DNA of 12,952 nucleotides from Clostridia bacterium (lineage in GTDB: Bacteria; Bacillota; Clostridia; Christensenellales; UBA1242): positions 1 to 12,952 of the forward strand of contig JAFYKU010000065.1 of assembly GCA_017537405.1 (NCBI GenBank). Reading direction: 5' to 3'. The notes below the pieces were generated by a model. The model worked only from the letters and a program-made list of their open reading frames with translations. It was not told the DNA's origin and ran no database searches. Positions 1 through 7,357 of the stretch are shown one piece after another (positions within the stretch are counted from its first letter, which is position 1; every line of letters begins with the position of its first letter). A program made the position numbers and the translations under genes.

Positions 1-2541
1 CTGTGCTTGCGCAATGGAAAACGCATTCGTGTCGAAACTCAATATCTTTGGGGAGCGATTATTATTCTTTTTTCTTTCTTTACTGCAATGCATGTTGGAT
101 TTACGCAAGCCGCAATTGACGGTGGTAACAGTGCCGATTTTGGTTATTATTTAAATTATTGTTTTGCAGCGAAACCATTAACACCGGGTGGTGTTTTGTT
201 CGGTTTACCATCATATTTACTACTAATTATTTCCGGCGTTGTTGGTACATATTTACTACTTGGTGTTTTCTTTTTGATTGGTCTAGCTTTGGTAATTAAT
301 CGCGTTATTGTGAAAAACCGTGAAAAGAATCTAATTATCATGGAAGCTAAGAAAGCGGAAACTCCAACAGCTCGTGATTATGCAACTACTACGGCAGAGT
401 TGTATGAAAAGTTTCATGCCATTAGTAAGGAGATTATGCGTGAAAACCGTCGCGAATTTGAAACACAAAAAAGCTTACTTGGTTTAGGCGCATTGCCTAA
501 AAAAGAAGCCACAAAAGTTAAAGCAGATAGTCCGGTTCCTTTAAATAATTTAACAACAGATGGTATTAATCAAGCGACCATAAATGCGGCAGCTGCGGCA
601 CCAATGGGTTTGTCGATTTATAATAATGGTGTCGCTATTCCGTGGCAGGCGATGGACGGTTCTTCGTGGGCGGCTCCTACTAATCCAATGCCAACTCCGC
701 CTCAACCTCCTATTTTTCCACAGATGCCAACACCAACTGCGCCGGTTTATCCTTATATGCCTAATATGCCTACATCGCCGATGCCAACGCCGACTATGCC
801 GACAGGAATGGGTATGCCAAATACAATGTCGCAACCAGCTCCCCAAGCAAACGGCTGGGGGCAAAATGGTTCGATGCCATGGCAAGGTGCGGACACAATG
901 TGGTCACCGCCGAATAATCCTAATGCGCAACCATCAACCAATCCGGCAATGGGGCGCCGTAGAAATCTTTCTGCAATTCAAACCAATAATCCAGTCGATC
1001 AAACAGTTTTTCCGTTGGATGTGCCAACCGAAAACAAAGAAACCAAAATTGATACTTTCAAAAATAAGCGCTACATTAAGCCAACATTGGATTTAATCCA
1101 CACGCAAAGTATGGATTTAAGTCAATTTAATGAGGAAGCCAGTGAGAAAGAAGCCAAATTAAATGAATTATTCCAACAATACAATGTTCGTGCGCGTGTA
1201 CATAGTTTTAGTGTTGCGCCAGCTGTAACTCGTTTCGAAATTGTGCCAGAAGCTGGTACGCGTGTTGCACAAGTTGAAAATTTGCGTGATGACATGAACT
1301 TCGTTTTGAAAACTAACAATACTCGTATGGAGAGTCCAATTGAAGGTAAAAACGCGATTGGTATTGAAGTGCCTAATCGTACAATTGGTACTGTTTCAAT
1401 TAAAGATTTATTGGGGTCGCGTGAATTCTTAATGCACAAAAGCCCATTAGCAATTTGCCTTGGGAAAAATATTAATGATGATTTAGTTGTTGCTGATTTG
1501 ACCGAGATGCCGCACTTGTTGGTTGCCGGTACTACGGGTTCTGGTAAATCTGTTTGTATTAATACTATTTTGACCAGTTTGATTTATAAATCAAGTCCAG
1601 AAGAATTGAAATTGATGCTCATTGATATGAAGGGCGGTGTCGAATTGGGTATGTATAACGGATTGCCGCATATGTTAATTGAAAGATGTATTTCTAATGC
1701 TACGCATGCGGTTAATGCTTTTAAGTGGTTAATTCGTGAAATGGATCACCGTTATGAATTATTGCAGGGGCAACATGTTAATAACATTGCTTTATATCAT
1801 GCCTTACCTGCGTATAAGAGCGGGCAAATTCCAGCGATGCCGTATATTGTCATGGTTGTTGACGAAACGGCTGACTTAATGTTGCGCAATAAAAAGGAAG
1901 TTGAAGATTGTATTCAAAACTTGGCACAAAAAGCGCGTGCTGCGGGTATCCATTTAATTCTTGCGACACAAAGACCTAGTGTTGATGTTATTGGTGGTGT
2001 TATTAAAGCAAATATTGGTACGCGTATTGCTTTCCGTGTTACTAGTGGTTTTGACAGTCGTACAATTCTAGATACGATTGGTGCCGAAACTTTGATGGGG
2101 CGTGGTGACATGTTGTTTATGACCGCCAAAGGTATCGAGCGTGTTCAAGGTTGCTTCATGACAAATGACGAAACTCATCGTGTTACAAATTTTGTTCGCG
2201 AAAAGAATCCGCCGGAATTTAATTTAGAAATTGAAGATTTAATTTTAAACGGTATCCCCGAAGGTGGGGCAGCCAGTGGTTTCGGTGATGCAGGTAGTGA
2301 ACTTAACGACCAAGATCCAAAAATGGTGGAAATTTTGCGTTATGCTGTTCGTGAAAACAATATTCGCCGTACATTATCAATTTCGGAAATTCAACGCAAG
2401 TTCTCGGTTGGTTTTGGGCGTGCCGGGCGTATTATGGATCAATTAGAGCGCGCTGGTTTTGTGGGTGCTGATTTTGGTAACGGTAAACCGCGTGAAGTTA
2501 TTGCGACACGGGAACAGGTTGCAGAACTCTACGGTTTATAG
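1..2541 (+). CDS. ftsK: DNA translocase FtsK/SpoIIIE (5' end beyond window)
   Basis: Membrane-anchored, ATP-driven dsDNA pump that clears chromosome ends through the closing division septum (or into a forespore, if the host sporulates). Numbering is from the TTG at 7. Two membrane segments are visible (about 14-36 and 66-97). A Pro/Met/Asn/Gln-rich linker covers about 224-316. The motor has Walker A GTTGSGKS at 508-515 and Walker B ending in Asp619-Glu620, followed by the conserved ATQRPSVDVIGG stretch. The C-terminal winged-helix gamma domain, which reads polarity sequences on DNA, is about 770-835. The frame is open back to base 1, and the visible membrane segments look like the third and fourth of the usual four, so the real start probably lies upstream. 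The TTG at 7 is only the first possible start inside the window. It ends 12 bases before valS. The family call is certain; FtsK versus SpoIIIE cannot be separated here. Confidence 0.95.
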   Translation: MCLRNGKRIRVETQYLWGAIIILFSFFTAMHVGFTQAAIDGGNSADFGYYLNYCFAAKPLTPGGVLFGLPSYLLLIISGVVGTYLLLGVFFLIGLALVINRVIVKNREKNLIIMEAKKAETPTARDYATTTAELYEKFHAISKEIMRENRREFETQKSLLGLGALPKKEATKVKADSPVPLNNLTTDGINQATINAAAAAPMGLSIYNNGVAIPWQAMDGSSWAAPTNPMPTPPQPPIFPQMPTPTAPVYPYMPNMPTSPMPTPTMPTGMGMPNTMSQPAPQANGWGQNGSMPWQGADTMWSPPNNPNAQPSTNPAMGRRRNLSAIQTNNPVDQTVFPLDVPTENKETKIDTFKNKRYIKPTLDLIHTQSMDLSQFNEEASEKEAKLNELFQQYNVRARVHSFSVAPAVTRFEIVPEAGTRVAQVENLRDDMNFVLKTNNTRMESPIEGKNAIGIEVPNRTIGTVSIKDLLGSREFLMHKSPLAICLGKNINDDLVVADLTEMPHLLVAGTTGSGKSVCINTILTSLIYKSSPEELKLMLIDMKGGVELGMYNGLPHMLIERCISNATHAVNAFKWLIREMDHRYELLQGQHVNNIALYHALPAYKSGQIPAMPYIVMVVDETADLMLRNKKEVEDCIQNLAQKARAAGIHLILATQRPSVDVIGGVIKANIGTRIAFRVTSGFDSRTILDTIGAETLMGRGDMLFMTAKGIERVQGCFMTNDETHRVTNFVREKNPPEFNLEIEDLILNGIPEGGAASGFGDAGSELNDQDPKMVEILRYAVRENNIRRTLSISEIQRKFSVGFGRAGRIMDQLERAGFVGADFGNGKPREVIATREQVAELYGL
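676..954 (+). other. Pro/Met/Asn-rich low-complexity linker of FtsK
   Basis: This encodes about residues 224-316 of the translocase, between the membrane anchor and the motor. It is dominated by Pro, Met, Thr, Asn and Gln, with repeated short units such as PTP, MPT and NPM. FtsK linkers are commonly disordered and Pro/Gln-rich and vary strongly between species. The short repetition suggests growth by local duplication, which is inferred. Confidence 0.8.
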
Positions 2542-2547
2542 TAAACT
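2519..2547 (+). promoter_or_regulatory. Possible valS promoter, near-leaderless
   Basis: A weak -35 (TTGCAG, 2519-2524) lies 17 bases before a -10-like TAAACT (2542-2547), with 6 bases between that hexamer and the valS ATG at 2554. An alternative -10, TATAGT, lies at 2537-2542 and overlaps the ftsK stop. No Shine-Dalgarno sequence precedes the ATG. Both boxes are imperfect, so this rests mostly on the missing ribosome site and on similarity to the stronger cases at 4681 and 8092. Confidence 0.35.
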
Positions 2548-2553
2548 GTACCA

Positions 2554-4704
2554 ATGGATAAGAATTTTGACTTCAAGGCGTGTGAGGCCTATTACAATGC
2601 AAAGTGGCTTGATAATAATACTTTTAAAGCAAATGTAAATCGTGATAAAAAACCTTTTACTGTTATTATGCCACCACCCAATATTACCAGTAAATTGCAT
2701 ATTGGACATGCTTTCAATGCGACAATTATTGACGCTTTAATTCGTTTTAAGCGCATGCAAGGTTACGAAGCTTTGATGTTGCCTGGTGCTGATCATGCTG
2801 CCATTGCAACTGAAGCAAAAGTCGTTGAAGAATTAAAAAAAGAAGGCATTAATAAACAGGATTTAACCCGTGAACAATTTATGCAGCGTATTCAAAATTG
2901 GTATGATCATTATCAAGGTGTTATCTGTAATCAATTTAAGCGTTTAGGCTTGTCTTGTGACTGGTCGCGATTTACCTTTACCATGGAAGACCATTGCAAA
3001 GAAGAGGTTAATAAAGCATTTCATCGTTTGTATAATGACGGATATATTTATCAAGGCGAACGCATGATTAATTGGTGTCCTTATTGTCATACCGCATTAT
3101 CCGAAATTGAAGTTGAATATAGCGAGGTTAAGCGTAAAATTTGGACTATTCAATATGGGCCATTGCGCGTGGCAACAACTCGTCCTGAAACTTTGTTTGG
3201 TGATGTGGCTGTTGCTGTTAATCCAAACGATAAACGCTATCAAGGTTTGATTGGGAAAACTGTACCATTGCCGTTGACTAATTGTGAGATTCCAGTTATT
3301 GGCGATGAATCCGTTGATATGAAATTTGGAACTGGAGCAGTTAAAATTACGCCAGCTCATGACCACAATGATTATGAAGTGGGTGACCGCCATAAATTAT
3401 CGCATATTAAGGTTATTGATGAAAATGGTTTGATGTGTGGTGATGTTGGTAAATATGCTGGTATGACAGTGACTGCTGCGCGTGAAGCAGTTGTTGCAGA
3501 TTTGGAAGCTGCTGGTTTGTTATTGGCTACCAAAGAGCACATCTCTAATGTTGGTCAATGCTACCGTTGTCACCAAACTGCCGAACCAATGATTTCAAAA
3601 CAATGGTTTGTTAAAATGCATGATTTGGCGCAACCTGCAATTCAAGCTTTGAATAATGGATTAAATATTGTACCGAAGAAATTTCAAAAAATGTATTTGC
3701 ACTGGTTGAATAATATCAAAGATTGGTGTATTTCGCGTCAATTAATTTCAGGACATCGTATCCCGATTGAAGGGGAGACCGATGTTTTAGATACTTGGTT
3801 TTCGTCGGCTTTGTGGCCATTTGTAACTTTGAATAAAAATCAAGAAGACTATAATTATTTCTATCCGACCGATGTCTTGGTTACTGCCTATGAAATTATT
3901 TTTTTCTGGGTTATTCGTATGGTATTCTCAGGACTTTATCACACAAAACAATTACCATTCCATACTGTCTTGTTTCATGGTTTGGTTCGTGATAGCCAAG
4001 GTCGTAAAATGAGTAAATCATTGGGTAATGGAATTGATCCGATTGATATTATTGAACAATATGGTTGTGATGTGTTGCGTTATTCTTTGCTGTTTGGATC
4101 TAGCTTGGATCGTGATCCGAACTATGGTGATGAAAAAATTACGAAAGCTCGTTACTTTATGAATAAAATTTGGAATGCGACTAAGTTTGTGTTAATGCAC
4201 AAAGATAACGAATTGCTGGTTACCGCTTTAGAAAGTTTCTTAAAATTGTTGCATCCAATCGCACCTTATATTACTGAACAAATTTGGCATGAATTGGGAC
4301 ATGATACTGATTTGGCGTTTGAAGCGTTCCCAATGCCTGTGAAAGGTAAAAAGCACTGGATGCAAGTAAGTTTGAACAAAATTGTTCGTACTATTACTCG
4401 TCGTTATGAGAAGTACGAATTTGGTATTGCCGCTAATGAATTGCAACAATGGTTCTGGACTGATTTCTGTGATAAATTTATTGAAGAATGTAAAGATAAA
4501 CCAAAACCAAAAGTAGACAAAGTTGAGAAGCCTGTTGACACTCTTGCACAAGCTACTTTCTATCGTGCGGAAATTGCGCGTGCTACTAAACTTTTGGGTA
4601 ATCCAGGTTTTATGGCGAAGGCGCCTGCCGCTTTAGTAAAAGAAGAACAAGAGAAACTTGCCAGGTTCAAGGAACTGTTATATAATTTGACTGGTGAACA
4701 ATAA
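2554..4704 (+). CDS. valS: Valyl-tRNA synthetase, short and rearranged
   Basis: Class I aminoacyl-tRNA synthetase that charges tRNA-Val in the cytoplasm and edits mischarged threonine. The signature HIGH is at 49-52 and KMSKS at 485-489. The editing domain shows TTRPET (208-213) and GTGAVKITPAHDHNDY (259-274). The stretches MINWCPYCHTALSE and DVLDTWFSSALWPF (410-423) mark it as ValRS rather than IleRS or LeuRS. At 716 residues it is much shorter than the usual 860-950. Only five residues separate GHRIP (400-404) from DVLDTW, so the usual cysteine-rich insertion is absent. After ARYFMNKIWNATKFVL (532-547), the LLHP..PYITEQIW block (553-596) precedes the YEFG..ANEL..WFW.DFCD block (601-649), the reverse of the usual order. 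The end resembles the C-terminal coiled-coil arm (GFMAKAP, 685-691). There is no ribosome site, and its last codons carry the promoter of the next gene. Confidence 0.93.
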   Translation: MDKNFDFKACEAYYNAKWLDNNTFKANVNRDKKPFTVIMPPPNITSKLHIGHAFNATIIDALIRFKRMQGYEALMLPGADHAAIATEAKVVEELKKEGINKQDLTREQFMQRIQNWYDHYQGVICNQFKRLGLSCDWSRFTFTMEDHCKEEVNKAFHRLYNDGYIYQGERMINWCPYCHTALSEIEVEYSEVKRKIWTIQYGPLRVATTRPETLFGDVAVAVNPNDKRYQGLIGKTVPLPLTNCEIPVIGDESVDMKFGTGAVKITPAHDHNDYEVGDRHKLSHIKVIDENGLMCGDVGKYAGMTVTAAREAVVADLEAAGLLLATKEHISNVGQCYRCHQTAEPMISKQWFVKMHDLAQPAIQALNNGLNIVPKKFQKMYLHWLNNIKDWCISRQLISGHRIPIEGETDVLDTWFSSALWPFVTLNKNQEDYNYFYPTDVLVTAYEIIFFWVIRMVFSGLYHTKQLPFHTVLFHGLVRDSQGRKMSKSLGNGIDPIDIIEQYGCDVLRYSLLFGSSLDRDPNYGDEKITKARYFMNKIWNATKFVLMHKDNELLVTALESFLKLLHPIAPYITEQIWHELGHDTDLAFEAFPMPVKGKKHWMQVSLNKIVRTITRRYEKYEFGIAANELQQWFWTDFCDKFIEECKDKPKPKVDKVEKPVDTLAQATFYRAEIARATKLLGNPGFMAKAPAALVKEEQEKLARFKELLYNLTGEQ
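4210..4500 (+). other. Swapped helical blocks in ValRS anticodon-binding domain
   Basis: Codons 553-649 of valS. In well-known ValRS such as that of Thermus thermophilus, the segment containing 'Y...FG.AA..LY.F.W..FCDWY' follows the ARNFANK..NA.RFVL helix, and the 'LL.LLHP.MPF.T..L' segment comes later. Here the LLHP segment (553-596, ending EAFPMP) comes first and the DFCDKFIEE segment (601-649) second. Both are intact, recognisable and in one open frame. The comparison is from memory of family sequences. Confidence 0.7.
4658..4686 (+). promoter_or_regulatory. Promoter inside valS 3' end driving the DUF4364 gene
   Basis: A near-consensus -35 (TTGCCA, 4658-4663), a 17-base spacer and a perfect -10 (TATAAT, 4681-4686) lie within the last codons of valS. 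The GTG start of the next gene (4694) is 7 bases after the -10, where transcription would be expected to begin. The only purine-rich match (AAGGA, 4669-4673) is 20 bases from the GTG, too far to act as a ribosome site. This predicts a leaderless GTG-start mRNA. Confidence 0.6.
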
Positions 4705-5269
4705 ACGCAATACTTACTTTGTAGCCGATGAAATTACACGCAAGATTATTTTGCTGTTTATTTTCGAAAAAATGGAAATTCCGTTATCAGAAAATACTTT
4801 ATCGGAAATAATTATGTCGAACCCAGATTTAATGTCTTATATGGATTATCGTGAGGCATTAGCAAAAATTGTCGATGTTAAATTTGTGGTAGCAAAAACC
4901 GTATCGGGAGATTTGATGTATCAATTGGCGAAAGATGGTCGCGATTGTTTGGCTCATTTTTGGACTAAAATTCCGGCGTCAATTCGTGAAAGTATCATCA
5001 AATATGCCGACGAAAACAAGTTGCGCATGAAGCGTAGTCAAGAGTATCGCATTGATTATTATAAAAACACTGATGGCACTCAAACAGTGGTTTTTATGAT
5101 TAAAGATTACGCTGGTCCGCAAAATTTAATGAAACTTGAAATGAGAGTACCTTCGCGTGCTGATGCTATTCGAGCTGCTGCTCGCTGGAAAGATAAAGCA
5201 CCAGAAGTTTACGAATATGTCTATAATCATTTAGTAGAACAGGAGGATCATGAACATGAGACAGTTTAA
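4694..5269 (+). CDS. DUF4364 family winged-helix protein (putative regulator)
   Basis: A 191-residue protein resembling the DUF4364 family of Clostridia, thought to be winged-helix transcriptional regulators with no settled target. The N-terminal part (about 8-80) begins with an ITRKIILLFIFEKM helix, then 'IPLSENTLSEIIMSN', and reads like a winged-helix fold ending in a 'YQLAKDGRDCLAHF' wing and helix. The C-terminal part (about 105-180) holds YYKNTDGTQTVVFMIKD and 'RVPSRADAIRAAARWKDKAPEVYEYV', the usual family tail. No signal peptide or membrane segment is seen. GTG at 4694 is the only reasonable start, because TGA stands in frame two codons upstream. The gene overlaps the valS end by 11 bases and the TSCPD gene by 14. 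Either a leaderless transcript or coupling to valS could explain translation without a ribosome site. Its target is unknown; the nrd genes downstream are the natural guess. Confidence 0.85.
   Translation: MNNKRNTYFVADEITRKIILLFIFEKMEIPLSENTLSEIIMSNPDLMSYMDYREALAKIVDVKFVVAKTVSGDLMYQLAKDGRDCLAHFWTKIPASIRESIIKYADENKLRMKRSQEYRIDYYKNTDGTQTVVFMIKDYAGPQNLMKLEMRVPSRADAIRAAARWKDKAPEVYEYVYNHLVEQEDHEHETV
5241..5246 (+). promoter_or_regulatory. Shine-Dalgarno site of TSCPD gene
   Basis: A perfect AGGAGG. It is 9 bases before the ATG at 5256 but only 3 bases before an in-frame ATG at 5250. The spacing therefore favours 5256 as the start. Confidence 0.85.
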
Positions 5270-5510
5270 TTATAGTCCAAAAGGTGTTTGCAGTATGCAG
5301 ATTAGTTTTGAATTAGATGACCAAGATGTTGTGCACAATGTGCGTTTTCTGGGTGGCTGCCCAGGTAATACAGTTGGTATTGCAACCTTGGCAGAAGGTC
5401 AAAAAGCACAGGATTTAATTGCTCGTTTGCAAGGAATTAATTGTCATGGTCGCGGTACAAGTTGCCCAGATCAATTGGCGAAAGCATTAAGTGAAGCTTT
5501 GGCGTCGTAA
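5256..5510 (+). CDS. Stand-alone TSCPD-domain protein (four-cysteine, TIGR03905-like)
   Basis: A small protein of 84 residues built of one TSCPD domain. The four cysteines of the family are all present: Cys12 (GVCS), Cys35 (GGCPGN), Cys63 (INCHGRG) and Cys70 in TSCPD (68-72). The spacing suggests a metal or redox site, which is inferred. The same domain occurs at the C-terminus of B12-dependent (class II) ribonucleotide reductases, while free-standing copies in Clostridia have no defined function. Lying directly before nrdD, it may act in nucleotide reduction. It overlaps the DUF4364 gene by 14 bases and has a strong ribosome site, so the two are probably cotranscribed. An alternative start at 5250 would add Met-Asn. 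Confidence 0.88.
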   Translation: MRQFNYSPKGVCSMQISFELDDQDVVHNVRFLGGCPGNTVGIATLAEGQKAQDLIARLQGINCHGRGTSCPDQLAKALSEALAS

Positions 5511-5540
5511 TCAATAAACACCAAAATGTTAATCTTTCAA

Positions 5541-5546
5541 TAAGAT
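5541..5546 (+). promoter_or_regulatory. Possible -10 element of nrdD
   Basis: In the 42-base gap before nrdD the only start signal seen is a -10-like TAAGAT, 6 bases before the ATG at 5553. It keeps the T, A and final T of the consensus. No convincing -35, no TG extension and no Shine-Dalgarno site are present. This is listed because the placement repeats that at parE and DUF4364. No terminator hairpin is seen in this gap, so read-through from the TSCPD gene is also likely. Confidence 0.25.
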
Positions 5547-5552
5547 AAATTG

Positions 5553-7355
5553 ATGGATTATCAAGATGTTGTGGTTAATTTGTTTGAGTCATACCTAAAT
5601 GGCGATAATTTTTCAGTGAAAAATAATGCCAACATGCAGCGTTCAGTTGCAGGTTTAAATTTGCATCTGCGTGAGTCGGTTGTAAAAGAGTTCTGGTTAA
5701 CAAAAATTTATCCACCTAAAATTGCGCAGGCTCACAGTGATGGGGATTTTCATATTCATGATTTGGGCTTTTTCGGACCTTATTGTGCAGGGTGGGATTT
5801 GCGTCAACTTTTGTTGCTTGGCTTTACCGGTGTTGAAGGAAAGATTGCGGCTGCTCCTGCGCGACACTTACGCAGCGCTTTGGGTCAAATTGTCAATGCG
5901 ACATTTACCTTGCAGAGTGAAGCGGCAGGGGCACAAGCATGGTCTTCTTTTGATACTTATTTGGCCCCTTTTGTGCGTATTGATAATTTGAATGATGCCG
6001 AATTAGAACAGTTAATGCAAGAATTTATTTTTAATATGAATGTAGCAACACGCACCGGTTTTCAATGTCCGTTTTCAAATATAACTTTAGATATTCGTTG
6101 TCCAGCGACCTTGCGCGATGTGCCCGTGATTATTGGGGGTGTCTTGCAAGAGAGCACTTATGGCGAATATCAGGTAGAAATGGATCGCTTGAATTTAGCT
6201 TTTTGTGAAGTTATGTTGGCAGGTGACAGTCAAGGGCGCGTCTTTTCTTTTCCGATTCCAACAATCAACATTACGGAAGATACTTGTTGGGATAGCCCAG
6301 TTATGACTCAAGTTATTAATATGGCGTGCAAATACGGTATTCCTTATTTCGCAAATTACATTAATTCGGACTTAAAGCCAGAAGACGCCACTTCGATGTG
6401 CTGTCGTTTGCGTTTAGATTTACGAGAATTAAAAAAGCGGGGTGGCGGCTTGTTTGGCTCAAATCCTTTAACTGGAAGTATTGGTGTTGTTACTTTGAAT
6501 TTACCGCGTTTGGGGTACTTGTCGCGTGATGAAAAAGATTTTTTTTATCGATTAGGTGCATTAGCTGATTTAGCAAAAGAAAGTTTGGAAATTAAACGAC
6601 TGGAAATTGAAAAGCAAACCGAAAATGGATTATATCCTTATAGCGCTTATTATCTGCGGGATATTAAGGAACGGACTGGTAAGTATTGGGATAATCATTT
6701 TAGTACCATTGGAATTGTTGGTATGCATGAATGCTTGTTGAATATGAAGGGTGTTGGAATAGAGAGTTTAGCTGGACAACGGTTTGCTTTGCGAGTAATG
6801 CATTTCCTTCGTGATAAATTGGCTAATTATCAAACGGAAACAGGGCATTTGTATAATTTAGAGGCGACACCTGCTGAAAGTACGGCTAGTCGGCTGGCAA
6901 AGCTTGATCAAGCACAATATCCTCAAATTGTCACGGCAGGCACACTAGATGCGCCTTATTATACAAATAGTACACAGTTACCAGTCGGTTTTACAGATGA
7001 TTTGTTAACTATGATAACATTGCAAGATGAATTGCAATCTTTGTATACTGGTGGAACGGTTGTGCATTTGTATACGGGAGAAAAGTTGGACGATGTTGTG
7101 TCTGTTAAAGCGTTATTGCAAAAAGTATTTTTCAAATGCAAGTTGCCTTATTTGTCGTTGACGCCTACTTTTTCAGTTTGTCAACGACATGGATATTTAG
7201 CAGGTGAGCATTGGCAGTGTCCTATCTGTCGTTTAAAAACTGAAGTTTGGAGTCGTGTTGTGGGTTTTTTGCGTCCTGTAAATAATTATCATGTTGGTAA
7301 GAAGCAAGAGTATTTGGATCGTAAAAAATACCATTTATTGAAAACAAAGGGATAG
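5553..7355 (+). CDS. nrdD: Anaerobic (class III) ribonucleoside-triphosphate reductase, no ATP-cone
   Basis: Oxygen-sensitive glycyl-radical enzyme that reduces NTPs to dNTPs. Numbered from the ATG at 5553 (600 residues), the active-site cysteines are Cys78 (PYCAGWDL) and Cys283 or Cys284 in SMCCRLRL. The radical glycine is Gly571 in SRVVGFLRP, followed by the usual GKKQE tail. The zinc site reads Cys543-x2-His546 and Cys556-x2-Cys559. The core begins almost at once (VKNNANMQRS), and an in-frame TAA at 5541-5543 blocks any longer protein. The N-terminal ATP-cone of about 100 residues found in E. coli NrdD is therefore absent, as in phage T4 NrdD. A TTG at 5550 is a possible but less likely start. 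The activase gene follows after 2 bases. No ribosome site is seen. Confidence 0.96.
   Translation: MDYQDVVVNLFESYLNGDNFSVKNNANMQRSVAGLNLHLRESVVKEFWLTKIYPPKIAQAHSDGDFHIHDLGFFGPYCAGWDLRQLLLLGFTGVEGKIAAAPARHLRSALGQIVNATFTLQSEAAGAQAWSSFDTYLAPFVRIDNLNDAELEQLMQEFIFNMNVATRTGFQCPFSNITLDIRCPATLRDVPVIIGGVLQESTYGEYQVEMDRLNLAFCEVMLAGDSQGRVFSFPIPTINITEDTCWDSPVMTQVINMACKYGIPYFANYINSDLKPEDATSMCCRLRLDLRELKKRGGGLFGSNPLTGSIGVVTLNLPRLGYLSRDEKDFFYRLGALADLAKESLEIKRLEIEKQTENGLYPYSAYYLRDIKERTGKYWDNHFSTIGIVGMHECLLNMKGVGIESLAGQRFALRVMHFLRDKLANYQTETGHLYNLEATPAESTASRLAKLDQAQYPQIVTAGTLDAPYYTNSTQLPVGFTDDLLTMITLQDELQSLYTGGTVVHLYTGEKLDDVVSVKALLQKVFFKCKLPYLSLTPTFSVCQRHGYLAGEHWQCPICRLKTEVWSRVVGFLRPVNNYHVGKKQEYLDRKKYHLLKTKG
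7346..7352 (+). promoter_or_regulatory. Shine-Dalgarno site of nrdG
   Basis: AAAGGGA lies inside the end of nrdD, 5 bases before the GTG at 7358. It supports the GTG start and translation as the second gene of an nrdDG pair. Confidence 0.6.
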
Positions 7356-7357
7356 TT

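Noticed and set aside
550..1096. Open frames on both strands rich in His/Arg/Trp or Arg/Gln/Cys
   Set aside because: They are shadows of the Pro/Met-rich linker of ftsK. Their composition follows from the repeated CCA/ATG codons read in other frames.
2554..4704. valS as a pseudogene or frameshifted gene
   Set aside because: All catalytic and editing motifs are intact in a single open frame, and the missing parts are clean in-frame gaps between conserved segments.
5250..5255. ATG at 5250 as the TSCPD start
   Set aside because: It is only 3 bases from the AGGAGG, while the in-frame ATG at 5256 has a normal 9-base spacing. It cannot be excluded.
5550..5552. TTG at 5550 as the nrdD start
   Set aside because: An ATG follows immediately, and neither has a Shine-Dalgarno site that would favour the TTG.
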